The notes under the pieces are model-generated. The model was not told the DNA's origin. It saw nothing but the letters and a program-made list of their open reading frames with translations, and made no database searches. 64,000 nucleotides of DNA from RFSX01 sp965230215 (GTDB taxonomy: Bacteria > Bacteroidota > Bacteroidia > Chitinophagales > Saprospiraceae). The stretch lies in NCBI GenBank assembly GCA_965230215.1, contig CBDDKN010000002.1, positions 930,001 to 994,000 on the forward strand, written 5' to 3'. Both the position numbers and the translations under genes were made by a program. Below, piece by piece: positions 53,026 to 61,300 of this stretch (position 1 is its first letter; the number at the start of each line of letters is the position of its first letter).

Positions 53026-54413
53026 AATAGAGTAAGGTGTACTTTTTCGATTCTTCTTTTGGTAACAGAAACAATTTTGAATTTAAACGGATGCAGAAGA
53101 AGCGTTCTTTCTTTTCTAGGAATCATACCAAAATGAATGAGCAACAATCCAGCAAGGGAGTCTGCATCACCTCTTATGTCATCAAACTCTGTTTTCTCAA
53201 CGTTTATTATTCTGGCTACATCATGTAGCATGGTTTTACCATCGAAAATATAATTGTAGTCGTTGATTCTTATATAGTCAACCTCTTCATCTTCATCGAA
53301 TTCGTCTTTGATTTCACCGATGACCTCTTCCATAATATCCTCCAGAGTAACGATACCTGCAGATCCACCAAATTCATCAACGACTATACCCATATGTATT
53401 CGGCGAAGCTGAAATTCTTTTAAGAGGTCGTCAATTTTCTTGGACTCGGGAACATAAAGAACATCCTTGCGAATAAACTGTTGCCAATCAAAAGAATCTT
53501 GTTCCTGGGCATATCCGAGCAGATCTTTTACGTAAAGAATTCCAACTATATTGTCAAAATCATCTTCAAAAACTGGAATTCTGGAAAAACCGCTTTCTTT
53601 GATAATATCCATTAATTCGGCAAAGCCAGCATTTTGCTCTATCGCTACCACATCTACACGAGAGCGCATAATTTGCTTAGCAGATACATTACCAAATTTT
53701 ATTATACCCCTTAGAATATCTGCTTCTTCTGAAGACTCTGTTTCTGAACTTACGGTCAATTCAATAGCTTTGTCCAGATCTTCTTTACTTGTATCATCGA
53801 TGCCGGATCGCTGATAGATGAATTGACTTTCCATTTTAGTAGACCAGTGAACGAGTATGGCGCTGAATGGTTTGAACAAGCGAAATAAAACCATCATAGG
53901 ACGCGACATAAATTTGGCAAACTTTATATTGTTTAGGTTGGCATATATTTTAGGAGCAACCTCACCAAACAAAACCAAGAGGAAGGTAACACCGGCCACG
54001 GTTACAAGGAAATTCAAAATATTACCCATTACTAAAGGGTTCATATTCACACCAATAAATTCCACAACGGCTTCTCCCATTTTATAGAAGCGCTCCTCGC
54101 CCAAAAATGCAGAGACCAGATAGTCAGATACAACCACTATGGCAATGTTGATAAAATTGTTGGCTATTAGAATTGTTGCGAGAAGGCGGCGCGCTTGATT
54201 CCTCATTTTTAGTATACCTCGTGTTGGAGCAGTGTCTTCTTTTTTAAGGTTTTCTAAGTCATGCGGCGTCAATGAAAAGAAGGCGACCTCTGATCCGGAA
54301 ACCAAAGCAGAAGACATAAGCAATAAGACCAGAAGTAAAACTCCTAGTGCAAGAACTGTAGGTGATACAGTCAGAATAAAACTTAAAACCAGAAGGGGGG
54401 GCTCAGGGTCCAA
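53022..54413 (-). CDS. gldE: Gliding motility-associated protein GldE (CNNM/CorC family)
   Basis: 463 residues from a TTG at 54413; no ATG is available upstream (a stop lies five codons before it) and the DPEPPLLVLSF start matches family N-termini. Four membrane helices (DUF21/CNNM domain, ALVSGSEVAFFSLTP) precede two CBS domains and a CorC_HlyC C-terminal domain (YIRINDYNYIFDG). In Flavobacterium extra GldE compensates for partial loss of GldD. It lies between ssb and gldD, as in relatives. Confidence 0.94.
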   Translation of the reverse strand: MDPEPPLLVLSFILTVSPTVLALGVLLLVLLLMSSALVSGSEVAFFSLTPHDLENLKKEDTAPTRGILKMRNQARRLLATILIANNFINIAIVVVSDYLVSAFLGEERFYKMGEAVVEFIGVNMNPLVMGNILNFLVTVAGVTFLLVLFGEVAPKIYANLNNIKFAKFMSRPMMVLFRLFKPFSAILVHWSTKMESQFIYQRSGIDDTSKEDLDKAIELTVSSETESSEEADILRGIIKFGNVSAKQIMRSRVDVVAIEQNAGFAELMDIIKESGFSRIPVFEDDFDNIVGILYVKDLLGYAQEQDSFDWQQFIRKDVLYVPESKKIDDLLKEFQLRRIHMGIVVDEFGGSAGIVTLEDIMEEVIGEIKDEFDEDEEVDYIRINDYNYIFDGKTMLHDVARIINVEKTEFDDIRGDADSLAGLLLIHFGMIPRKERTLLLHPFKFKIVSVTKRRIEKVHLTLL

Positions 54414-54445
54414 ATCGCAATAAGTTAATTAACAATAGTTACACG

Positions 54446-54898
54446 TCAGAATGGTAGGTCATCGTCCATGTCAGCGCCGATGCTTCCAGATGTGTCCTTT
54501 TGTTCTGTCGTAGCAGGGCTTGAAGGAAAATCATTTCCACCAATTGATGCACCCATTCCTCCCTCAGAAACTTCTCTTTTTTCTAGAGGGCGCAAAACAG
54601 CTGCAATTATTTCTGTTGAGTATCTGTCATTGCCATCCCTGTCTTGCCACTTGCGCTTGCGAATCTTTCCTTCGACAAATACCAGAGAACCTTTTTTAAG
54701 ATCTCTTTCAACACGTTCAGCCAGGTTACGCCAGGCTACCACATCATGCCATTCCGTAATTGTTTGCCAATTACCAGTATTGTCTCTATAGTTTTCATTT
54801 GTAGCTATTGGAAACTTCGCAACAGTAGATCCACTTTCTAGTTTCCTTACCTCTGGATCCTTGCCTAAATTTCCAATCAGAATAACCTTGTTGTACAT
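54446..54898 (-). CDS. ssb: Single-stranded DNA-binding protein
   Basis: 150 residues: an N-terminal OB fold (MYNKVILIGNLGKDPEVRKL, WHDVVAWRNLAERV) and a disordered Ser/Gly-rich tail ending DMDDDLPF, the acidic tip that binds repair and replication partners. It binds DNA as a tetramer. It follows mutY by 25 bp. Confidence 0.96.
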   Translation of the reverse strand: MYNKVILIGNLGKDPEVRKLESGSTVAKFPIATNENYRDNTGNWQTITEWHDVVAWRNLAERVERDLKKGSLVFVEGKIRKRKWQDRDGNDRYSTEIIAAVLRPLEKREVSEGGMGASIGGNDFPSSPATTEQKDTSGSIGADMDDDLPF

Positions 54899-54923
54899 AT
54901 TAATTTAGCTTGCTCATACAAAT

Positions 54924-55985
54924 CTAAAATAAAGTTATGGATAAATCATTTAAATATAGATCAATGAGCCGTGGAAGTGGATAATCCTGGATATCGTCAA
55001 TGCTTACGGGTATATAGTCATCACGGCCAAGATTATCAGCGCTGGCATCTATATTGAATCGATAGAAACGAACATAAAGGGTCTGGTGTGTTAATTGGTG
55101 TTTATAAACCTTTGAGCTGAGTCCTTTTTGCGTGGTCTCAGCCAGTGAGAAATCAGCAAGGTCCATTGACTGCTCTTGCAGTTCTGGTTTTTCAATTAAT
55201 GGGAATTCGTAAAGACCGGACCAGATGTCTTTACCAACGCGGCGGCGGATTAATGTTTTGTTGTTTTTATCAACCACGAAAGCATAGTGAAGGAAACGAG
55301 ATCTTTTTTTAAGCCTCTTGGACTTGTTTGGAATCTTATCAACCAGGTCTAGTTTGTAAGCCTGGCAAGCCGAATTGAAAACACAATTACTGCAAGAGGG
55401 AGACTTGTAAGTGCAGCAAAGAGCACCAAACTCCATTATCGCCTGGTTAAACATTGCAGGATCTACTTCACTTATAAGCTTTTCACAAGCAGCTTGAATT
55501 TTTTCAAGGCTAGACCTAGACTCTATGGGGTCGCTTATTCCAAGGAGGCGGGAGACAAAGCGTTTAACGTTTCCATCGATTACAGCATGTCTTTTGTCAA
55601 ATGCAAAGCTTGAGATTGCTGCAGCAGTATATGGACCAATGCCTTTTAACTTAATAAGCTCATCATAGCTTTCGGGAAATCTACCACCAAGGTTTTGGTA
55701 AATGTGGTTGGCCGTGTGCAATAAATTTCTTGCCCTGCTGTAATAACCCAACCCTTGCCATAAGTTGAGTACATCATTTTCGTCTGCCTGTGCAAGGTCA
55801 TTTAGCCTTGGAAAAGCATTTATGAAACGCAGATAGTAGGGCAAGCCCTGGGCCACAGTTGTTTGTTGAAGGATTATTTCAGACAGCCATATTTTATAGG
55901 GATCAGAAGTTTCCCGCCACGGAAGCTCGCGCGCATGCGCGGCATACCACTCTAGTAATATTTCAGAAGTAAGTTTATAATCGAT
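54924..55985 (-). CDS. mutY: A/G-specific adenine DNA glycosylase (no canonical start codon)
   Basis: Removes adenine mispaired with 8-oxoguanine. The helix-hairpin-helix core (LKGIGPYTAAAISSFAFDKR) with the catalytic Asp in VIDGNVKRF, the cluster CTYKSPSCSNC...C for [4Fe-4S], and a C-terminal NUDIX-like domain are present. The catalytic Glu sits in WLSEIILQQT, which is upstream of the first GTG (55856). The frame is open back to a TAA at 55992-55994 and includes LPWRETSDPYKIWLSE, but it holds no ATG, GTG or TTG there. An ATC at 55985 is the best guess, giving 353 residues. The coordinate of the start is therefore uncertain. Confidence 0.9.
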   Translation of the reverse strand: MDYKLTSEILLEWYAAHARELPWRETSDPYKIWLSEIILQQTTVAQGLPYYLRFINAFPRLNDLAQADENDVLNLWQGLGYYSRARNLLHTANHIYQNLGGRFPESYDELIKLKGIGPYTAAAISSFAFDKRHAVIDGNVKRFVSRLLGISDPIESRSSLEKIQAACEKLISEVDPAMFNQAIMEFGALCCTYKSPSCSNCVFNSACQAYKLDLVDKIPNKSKRLKKRSRFLHYAFVVDKNNKTLIRRRVGKDIWSGLYEFPLIEKPELQEQSMDLADFSLAETTQKGLSSKVYKHQLTHQTLYVRFYRFNIDASADNLGRDDYIPVSIDDIQDYPLPRLIDLYLNDLSITLF

Positions 55986-56017
55986 CGCGTATTATTTAGA
56001 CCGACTAAATTACCGAA

Positions 56018-56557
56018 TTAGGCAGTCAGTTTTTTTCTGACAGTGTGAAAGTCGCCGTAGTGGGACTTTATTGAATCCTTGAGCGCTTTCCTGGCAAAGA
56101 ATATTCTACTCTTTACTGTACCTAGAGGCAAATCAAGCTTTTCAGCAATTTCCTGATACTTGAATCCCAAAAAGTGCATTTCAAAAGGCGTTCTGATAGA
56201 GTCATCAAGGTTTTCTATCATTTCATTAAGCTCTTCAAGAAGAATGTTTCGATCCACATCATTATGGACAACAGAGCTACCAGAATTGATATAGTAATTA
56301 TTGTCAGTCGAATCCATGATGGTATTCGCTTTCATTTTCTTGCGGTAGTTGTTGATGAAGATGTTTTTCATTATGGTAAACATCCATGCTTTGAAGTTCG
56401 TCCCGGGACGGAACTTTTCTTTATTTGAAATCGCTCTTAGCGCAGTTTCCTGAAATAGGTCTTCGGCATCAATTTGGTCTTTTGTTAACGTGTACGCAAA
56501 AGAATTCAAAGACGTTTTCAGTAAATCGATCTTGTTGTAAAATTCTATTGTTGACAT
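56018..56557 (-). CDS. RNA polymerase sigma factor (ECF, RpoE-like)
   Basis: 179 residues from the ATG at 56557; a TTG 14 codons upstream lies in the promoter region. Region 2 has DAEDLFQETALRAISNKEKF and GTNFKAWMFTIMKNIFINNY. Region 4 has LPLGTVKSRIFFARKAL. It resembles the abundant Bacteroidota sigma factors of this subgroup that lie without an anti-sigma gene. A promoter with two TTTGTTTAACAAA repeats lies upstream. mutY follows. Confidence 0.92.
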   Translation of the reverse strand: MSTIEFYNKIDLLKTSLNSFAYTLTKDQIDAEDLFQETALRAISNKEKFRPGTNFKAWMFTIMKNIFINNYRKKMKANTIMDSTDNNYYINSGSSVVHNDVDRNILLEELNEMIENLDDSIRTPFEMHFLGFKYQEIAEKLDLPLGTVKSRIFFARKALKDSIKSHYGDFHTVRKKLTA

Positions 56558-56566
56558 GTTCTCTAT

Positions 56567-56600
56567 TTTGTTTAACAAATATATATGTTTGTTTAACAAA
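56567..56600 (-). promoter_or_regulatory. Promoter with tandem 13-mer repeat before the sigma factor
   Basis: TTTGTTTAACAAA occurs at 56567-56579 and again at 56588-56600, a direct repeat with a 21-bp period. Each copy is nearly palindromic. A -7-like TATATTTG (minus strand, 56576-56583) overlaps the first copy. Confidence 0.55.
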
Positions 56601-56702
56601 ACACAAGAAAAACCTCAACAAAAAGCAAGACAGAATCAACAAACAAAACCACGATAATGTGTATGTGTTTGATATACAGCAACTTATGTAGAAAAACAAC
56701 AA

Positions 56703-56734
56703 AACAAACTTTCAATTATTTTTGAAAGTTTGTT
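56703..56734 (-). terminator. Terminator after the LptG-like gene
   Basis: AACAAACTTTCAA, a 6-nt loop and TTGAAAGTTTGTT make a perfect 13-bp stem that starts at the gene's stop codon; the minus-strand continuation TTTGTTGTTTTTC is T-rich. It may also end transcripts from the other direction. Confidence 0.8.
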
Positions 56735-57818
56735 ATTTCTGTGATACTTTGATAAGATAAAGGGCGATAAAGAGGAAGAATATGTTCGGTAACCAGGCTC
56801 CAAGAGCGGGTGAAAGTGATAAATTATTCGAAAAAGTAGCCGCAAACTTAGATATGATCACAAAGGCAGCTCCAAGGATCACACCAACGGCCAAATGCAG
56901 CCCAAGGCCACCGCGCACCTTTCTTGCACTTACAGCAAAACCAATTATAGTCAGTATAATTATTGTGAAAGGCTGTGATTGACGAAGGTGCTTTTCTATT
57001 AGAAAGGATTTAGCATCGCCAAGACCACGCTCCCTAACCCTGTCTATATATTGGTTGAGGTCATTGGTGGTCATGTTTTCCATCAGCTTTGTGTTTAGAA
57101 CAAAGTCTTCTGGTGTAAGATCAAGTATGGTATCCAATTTTTCACCATCAGAGACAAGCATTTCTTCTTCTATGCCATTGAAGCGACGAATAGAATAGTC
57201 TAAAAGAGTCCAGGTATTAGGCTCTGATTTAAATTTAAGCTTCTCTGCTTTTAAAACTCTTACCAGGCGATTTTCATCAAAGCTTTCTAAACGAAATGTT
57301 TGCGCGGTGGTATCAGATTTGCGATAATACCTTATATATAACTTTTCATTAGGGTTTAAGAAAAAGTGGATGTCATTATTAAGTGTCTTTTTGAGGTTTT
57401 TCCTGAGGTGTTCGCTTTCGAAGTCATTTTTGATTTTACAGTTATGAGGAATCAGGTAGTTTTTTCCTGCCCACAACAAACACGCGATAAACATCGCGGC
57501 CATAAGATAAGGAACAAGCAGCCTGTTGAAACTGACACCACTGCTTAACAGGGCGATTATTTCCGAGTTCTTGGCGAGACGCGAAGTAAAAAATATCACG
57601 GCTATTAATGAGAAGAGCGGCCACATCATTCCATTTATCCAGGGAATGAAATTCAGATAATACTGCCCCAGGATTTCACCAATACCAAGCTCTGCATCAA
57701 TAAATCTGTTTACCTTTTCACTGAAGTCTACCACGACAGCCATGAGGCTTATTAAGAGCATGGTGAAGAAGAAACTGCTCAAGTACTTTCGAATGATATA
57801 TAGGTCGAGCTTTTTCAC
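56733..57818 (-). CDS. LptF/LptG family permease
   Basis: 361 residues of the YjgP/YjgQ type with six membrane helices and a periplasmic beta domain (about 120-270). It starts KKLDLYIIRKYLSSFFFTML. Such proteins form the membrane part of the lipopolysaccharide extraction machine with LptB. The GTG start overlaps the tgt stop (GTGA). LptF and LptG cannot be told apart here. Confidence 0.92.
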   Translation of the reverse strand: MKKLDLYIIRKYLSSFFFTMLLISLMAVVVDFSEKVNRFIDAELGIGEILGQYYLNFIPWINGMMWPLFSLIAVIFFTSRLAKNSEIIALLSSGVSFNRLLVPYLMAAMFIACLLWAGKNYLIPHNCKIKNDFESEHLRKNLKKTLNNDIHFFLNPNEKLYIRYYRKSDTTAQTFRLESFDENRLVRVLKAEKLKFKSEPNTWTLLDYSIRRFNGIEEEMLVSDGEKLDTILDLTPEDFVLNTKLMENMTTNDLNQYIDRVRERGLGDAKSFLIEKHLRQSQPFTIIILTIIGFAVSARKVRGGLGLHLAVGVILGAAFVIISKFAATFSNNLSLSPALGAWLPNIFFLFIALYLIKVSQK

Positions 57819-58945
57819 AAACGCTTAACTAACTGTTTAACCACAGACGACTTCCACTCACTAAAGCTACCATCAAGAATTTTTTCCCGAGCTGTTTTAG
57901 TAAGACCCACAAAAAAAGCAAGGTTGTGAACGCTTGCAATCTGTAATGCGAGATATTCTTTGACTTGAAACAAATGTCTAAGATAAGCACGTGTATAAGT
58001 TCTGGACAATTCTGAACTGCTGTTGCTATCGATTACATCGAAGCAGTCTTTCCACTTTGCGTTCTTTATATTAATGATACCGTCGTATGTATACAAGAGA
58101 CCGTGACGTGCATTTCTGGTGGGCAACACACAGTCAAACATATCTATACCCAATGCAATGCTTTCGAGAATATTCTCAGGCAAACCAACGCCCATCAAGT
58201 ATCTGGGCTTGTCCTCAGGAAGAATATTGGTAACCACACCAGTCATCTCATAAAGAATATCATGTGGCTCACCCACAGATAGCCCACCGATGGCGTTGAG
58301 CTTCATGTCTTGTTCTGCAATATATTCAGCAGAAGCGATTCTGAGGTCTTTATATACAGACCCCTGCACGATGGGTGCAAGAATTTGATCATAACCATGC
58401 ATGGGCTCTGATGCATTAAATGCAGTAATGCAACGATCTAGCCACCGATGTGTCATGTGCATCGAGTTCTTTGCATAATTATATTCACAAGGATACGGTG
58501 TGCACTCATCAAATGCCATTATGATATCAGCACCAATTTGTCTTTGTATGTGCATGACACTTTCCGGTGTAAAAAGATGTTTACTGCCATCGATGTGTGA
58601 AAAGAATCGGGCGCCTTCTTCTGTGATTTTTCTTCTGTCGCTTAACGAATAGACCTGATAACCACCAGAGTCGGTTAAGACGGGCTTGTCCCAACTCATA
58701 AACGTATGAATGCCACCCGCAGATTCCAGAAGATCGGACCCAGGCCTGAGGTATAAGTGATAGGTATTGGCTAGGATTATTTCCGAGGAAATAGGGCTTT
58801 TGAGATAAGATTGCTCGACCGCCTTTACGGTTGCCTGTGTACCCACTGGCATGAATATGGGTGTAGGTATCTCACCATGTGCTGTTTGGAGCTTGCCAGC
58901 CCGTGCTTTAGATTTATCATCGGTCTTCAGTAATTCAAATGCCAT
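57815..58945 (-). CDS. tgt: tRNA-guanine transglycosylase (queuine tRNA-ribosyltransferase)
   Basis: 376 residues from the ATG at 58945; a TTG three codons upstream is not needed. It inserts a queuosine precursor in tRNA position 34. LANTYHLYLRPG, the nucleophile region VLTDSGGYQVYSLS, GGLSVGEP and LPTRNARHG are all present. The usual zinc motif (CxCxxC) near residue 310 is replaced by SNSSSELS, while the later His (VHNLAFF) remains. This matches other Bacteroidota. It overlaps the permease gene by four bases. Confidence 0.96.
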   Translation of the reverse strand: MAFELLKTDDKSKARAGKLQTAHGEIPTPIFMPVGTQATVKAVEQSYLKSPISSEIILANTYHLYLRPGSDLLESAGGIHTFMSWDKPVLTDSGGYQVYSLSDRRKITEEGARFFSHIDGSKHLFTPESVMHIQRQIGADIIMAFDECTPYPCEYNYAKNSMHMTHRWLDRCITAFNASEPMHGYDQILAPIVQGSVYKDLRIASAEYIAEQDMKLNAIGGLSVGEPHDILYEMTGVVTNILPEDKPRYLMGVGLPENILESIALGIDMFDCVLPTRNARHGLLYTYDGIINIKNAKWKDCFDVIDSNSSSELSRTYTRAYLRHLFQVKEYLALQIASVHNLAFFVGLTKTAREKILDGSFSEWKSSVVKQLVKRL

Positions 58946-59020
58946 ATTTATCAATCATTAAAAAATAAAGATATCTTAAAATAATTATCTAATGTAAGCG
59001 TAAAAGAGGTAGACTATATT

Positions 59021-59860
59021 ATGCGTATATATAAACTAGCAAATATCATAGCCATTCCGGTAGCGTTCCTGCTGCTCTATTTCATTTCGCTTCTGCTTTA
59101 TGACCCACATGACCTGAGGGCATCATGGGCTGTCATACCGTTAATAGCTCTTGTCCTTATTTATTTGTTTCAACCACAGATAGATTACTGGTGGATTACG
59201 AGGTCGAACTTTGAACTGGAAGAGGAGCTTATAAAGTTCATATCATTAACAAATCCGTTTTACAACCAGCTTTCTGAGGAGGAGAAAAAAGATTTTCAGA
59301 AGCGTATTATACTATATATCAATGGCAAATCATTCACGGCCAAAGGAATGGAGAAAGACAATGAGGTACCCTATGACATGAAGTGTATGATAGCGCAGAT
59401 TCCTGTGAGCATCATGTTTCACTCTAATGACATGTTGTTAAAGCATTATGATCACATCGTTGTCTACAAGCATGCTTTTCCAAGTCCAAGACACCGCTTT
59501 CTTCACACATACGAAATGGATAAAGAGGATGGTGTAATTATATTTTCCATGGAACACACAGAGGCCGCCTTTTTAAATAAGGAACAGTTTTATAATGTAG
59601 CATGGCATGCATTTTCAGAAGCGTATCTTGCAGTACACCCAGAATCGCAAGAGGCAATTAATGCACAAGAAAACTGGTCAGACCTATTGCAATTGACAGG
59701 GTTTGATAAGGAACACATAATAAAAACGCTGGGTTTTGAATTCGCAGATTTCGCTGCTGTGGCCCTAAGTTATTATTTCCTTGAACATGAAAAAATGAAA
59801 AAAACCATCCCAGAGTTAGCCGGGTGTATAGAAAAACAGCTTAGGCTTGTTTCCACTTAA
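59021..59860 (+). CDS. MtfA-like protein without the HEXXH zinc motif
   Basis: 279 residues. Two membrane helices at the N-terminus (about 5-27 and 34-52) precede a domain of the MtfA/zinc-dependent peptidase type: FNYQLSEEEKKDFQKRI-like (NPFYNQLSEEEKKDFQKRI) and YDMKCMIAQIPVSIMF. At the catalytic helix (residues 191-203) it reads YNVAWHAFSEAYL where active members have HEFAH, so Glu and the second His are lost. It is likely inactive as a peptidase or has another role. It is convergent with the redoxin gene, overlapping 20 bp. Confidence 0.75.
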   Translation: MRIYKLANIIAIPVAFLLLYFISLLLYDPHDLRASWAVIPLIALVLIYLFQPQIDYWWITRSNFELEEELIKFISLTNPFYNQLSEEEKKDFQKRIILYINGKSFTAKGMEKDNEVPYDMKCMIAQIPVSIMFHSNDMLLKHYDHIVVYKHAFPSPRHRFLHTYEMDKEDGVIIFSMEHTEAAFLNKEQFYNVAWHAFSEAYLAVHPESQEAINAQENWSDLLQLTGFDKEHIIKTLGFEFADFAAVALSYYFLEHEKMKKTIPELAGCIEKQLRLVST

Positions 59861-60401
59861 TATTACAGCCGGCACTGGGAATCTGTGGGCTGATACTCCC
59901 AAGGCCTAACAGAGCAGTGTCTAATGCAAAGCGCAAATCTGAACCTGTAAGACCAATTTTATTCCCTGGACGACTGCCGTCTAAACGGCCACGGTAAACA
60001 AGGGCATCGTTTGCGTCGAAAACATAAAAATCAGGCGTACAGGCGGCATCATATGCCTTTGCAACTTCTTGGCTTTCATCATAAAGGTATGGGAAAGGGT
60101 AGGATAGGACCTTGGCCATTAATTTCATTTTCTCAGGGCTGTCATCAGGATAGTTGTCCACATCATTTGACGATATGGCAACGAAGCCAACACCTCTTTC
60201 TTTATATTCATTGGCAAGCCTGACTATCTCATCATTCACGTGAATCACATATGGACAATGGTTGCAAATAAACATTACAACAGTAGCCTTGTCTCCGCGG
60301 ATATCCTCAAAAGAACAAGGAGTATCATCCACAACGTTTGTAAGATTAAAAGCAGGAGCCGTGGTACCCAGGGCAAGCATGTTTGATTCTGTTAGTGCCA
60401 T
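59841..60401 (-). CDS. Thioredoxin-fold redoxin (AhpC/TSA-like)
   Basis: 186 residues with the CxxC site in MFICNHCPYVIHV and the usual redoxin start (LALGTTAPAFNLTNV). No signal peptide is seen, so it is probably cytoplasmic. It is a thiol peroxidase or oxidoreductase; the exact substrate is unknown. It follows the VanY-type gene by two bases on the same strand. Confidence 0.9.
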   Translation of the reverse strand: MALTESNMLALGTTAPAFNLTNVVDDTPCSFEDIRGDKATVVMFICNHCPYVIHVNDEIVRLANEYKERGVGFVAISSNDVDNYPDDSPEKMKLMAKVLSYPFPYLYDESQEVAKAYDAACTPDFYVFDANDALVYRGRLDGSRPGNKIGLTGSDLRFALDTALLGLGSISPQIPSAGCNIKWKQA

Positions 60402-60403
60402 AT

Positions 60404-61186
60404 TTAGTGATTACAGTTGTTGTTAATACCTAGTATATAATTGTTCAGAACGTCTATTGGTTCAGCAGCCTCCTCTCCAAGAAACCCCCTTATATCCTGA
60501 TTGCTGGCGCTGCTTCTTGCTTGTTTGGTGTAACCAGAAGAAAGGGGTGTGTAGGACCAGTGCCATTTTTCTTCGTTGTAGCCTTCTGGTCTAAAGCTGT
60601 CTTTCTTGCTATAAACCTGACAAAAGCCATAAGCGCCAGCATTGTTAACAAGCCAGTCGTATGTTTGCTTACCGACACCACTTTCAAACCAGCTGTTTTC
60701 AAAGCTGTTTAAATCAATTTCTGTTCCCCAGTGGTGACGAGAGGTGCCAGGCATCGAACTGTATTCAAGAATTTTTAATGCACGTCGAACGGGATCCTCA
60801 ATATCACTTGCTTTGGTACCATCGCTCAGAGTTGTGGCACCCGTCCACTTTCTTTCCCAGATAGATTTCTGATAATTAAAGTTTCTCGTGGCAGAGCGAA
60901 CGACCAGTTTAATGCCGTCATTATTGGCTGCTGTCCACATTTTTTCAAAAGCATTGTAGGCTTCTTTGTGCAGATACATGCCGCTTCTGTCAGCATATTT
61001 TTCATCAATCAAAACAAAATTGCTATCCTGTTCGGGTGAAAAATGTCCATATATGACAGAAAGAGGGACAGTGTCTTGTGTTATTTCCTCATTAGCAGGT
61101 TCTTGAGCTTTTATGACATTGTTGTTATTGCCATTAGAGCAATTTATAAATAAGGTACATACACAAATCAGAAACAAGTAATGCAT
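60404..61186 (-). CDS. D-alanyl-D-alanine carboxypeptidase family lipoprotein (VanY/M15B)
   Basis: 260 residues from the ATG at 61186, chosen because it places a signal and lipobox-like FINC at the start. A longer frame overlaps mnmG and adds no domain. The M15B zinc site is visible in SRHHWGTEIDLNSFE (His and Asp) and EKWHWSY (Glu/His). It trims peptidoglycan stem peptides in the periplasm. The gene is divergent from mnmG. Confidence 0.88.
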   Translation of the reverse strand: MHYLFLICVCTLFINCSNGNNNNVIKAQEPANEEITQDTVPLSVIYGHFSPEQDSNFVLIDEKYADRSGMYLHKEAYNAFEKMWTAANNDGIKLVVRSATRNFNYQKSIWERKWTGATTLSDGTKASDIEDPVRRALKILEYSSMPGTSRHHWGTEIDLNSFENSWFESGVGKQTYDWLVNNAGAYGFCQVYSKKDSFRPEGYNEEKWHWSYTPLSSGYTKQARSSASNQDIRGFLGEEAAEPIDVLNNYILGINNNCNH

Positions 61187-61271
61187 GGAAAAAGATTCTG
61201 CACACAAATCTAACATATATACCAATGATGAGAAGTGGCTAATGGTACTTTCGGTGTAATTACTTTTCATA

Positions 61272-61280
61272 TACCTTTGC
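61272..61280 (+). promoter_or_regulatory. Bacteroidota -7 element before mnmG
   Basis: TACCTTTGC matches TAnnTTTGC and lies 20 bp before the mnmG ATG. Confidence 0.6.
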
Positions 61281-61300
61281 AAGCGATTTAGAAATAAGAG

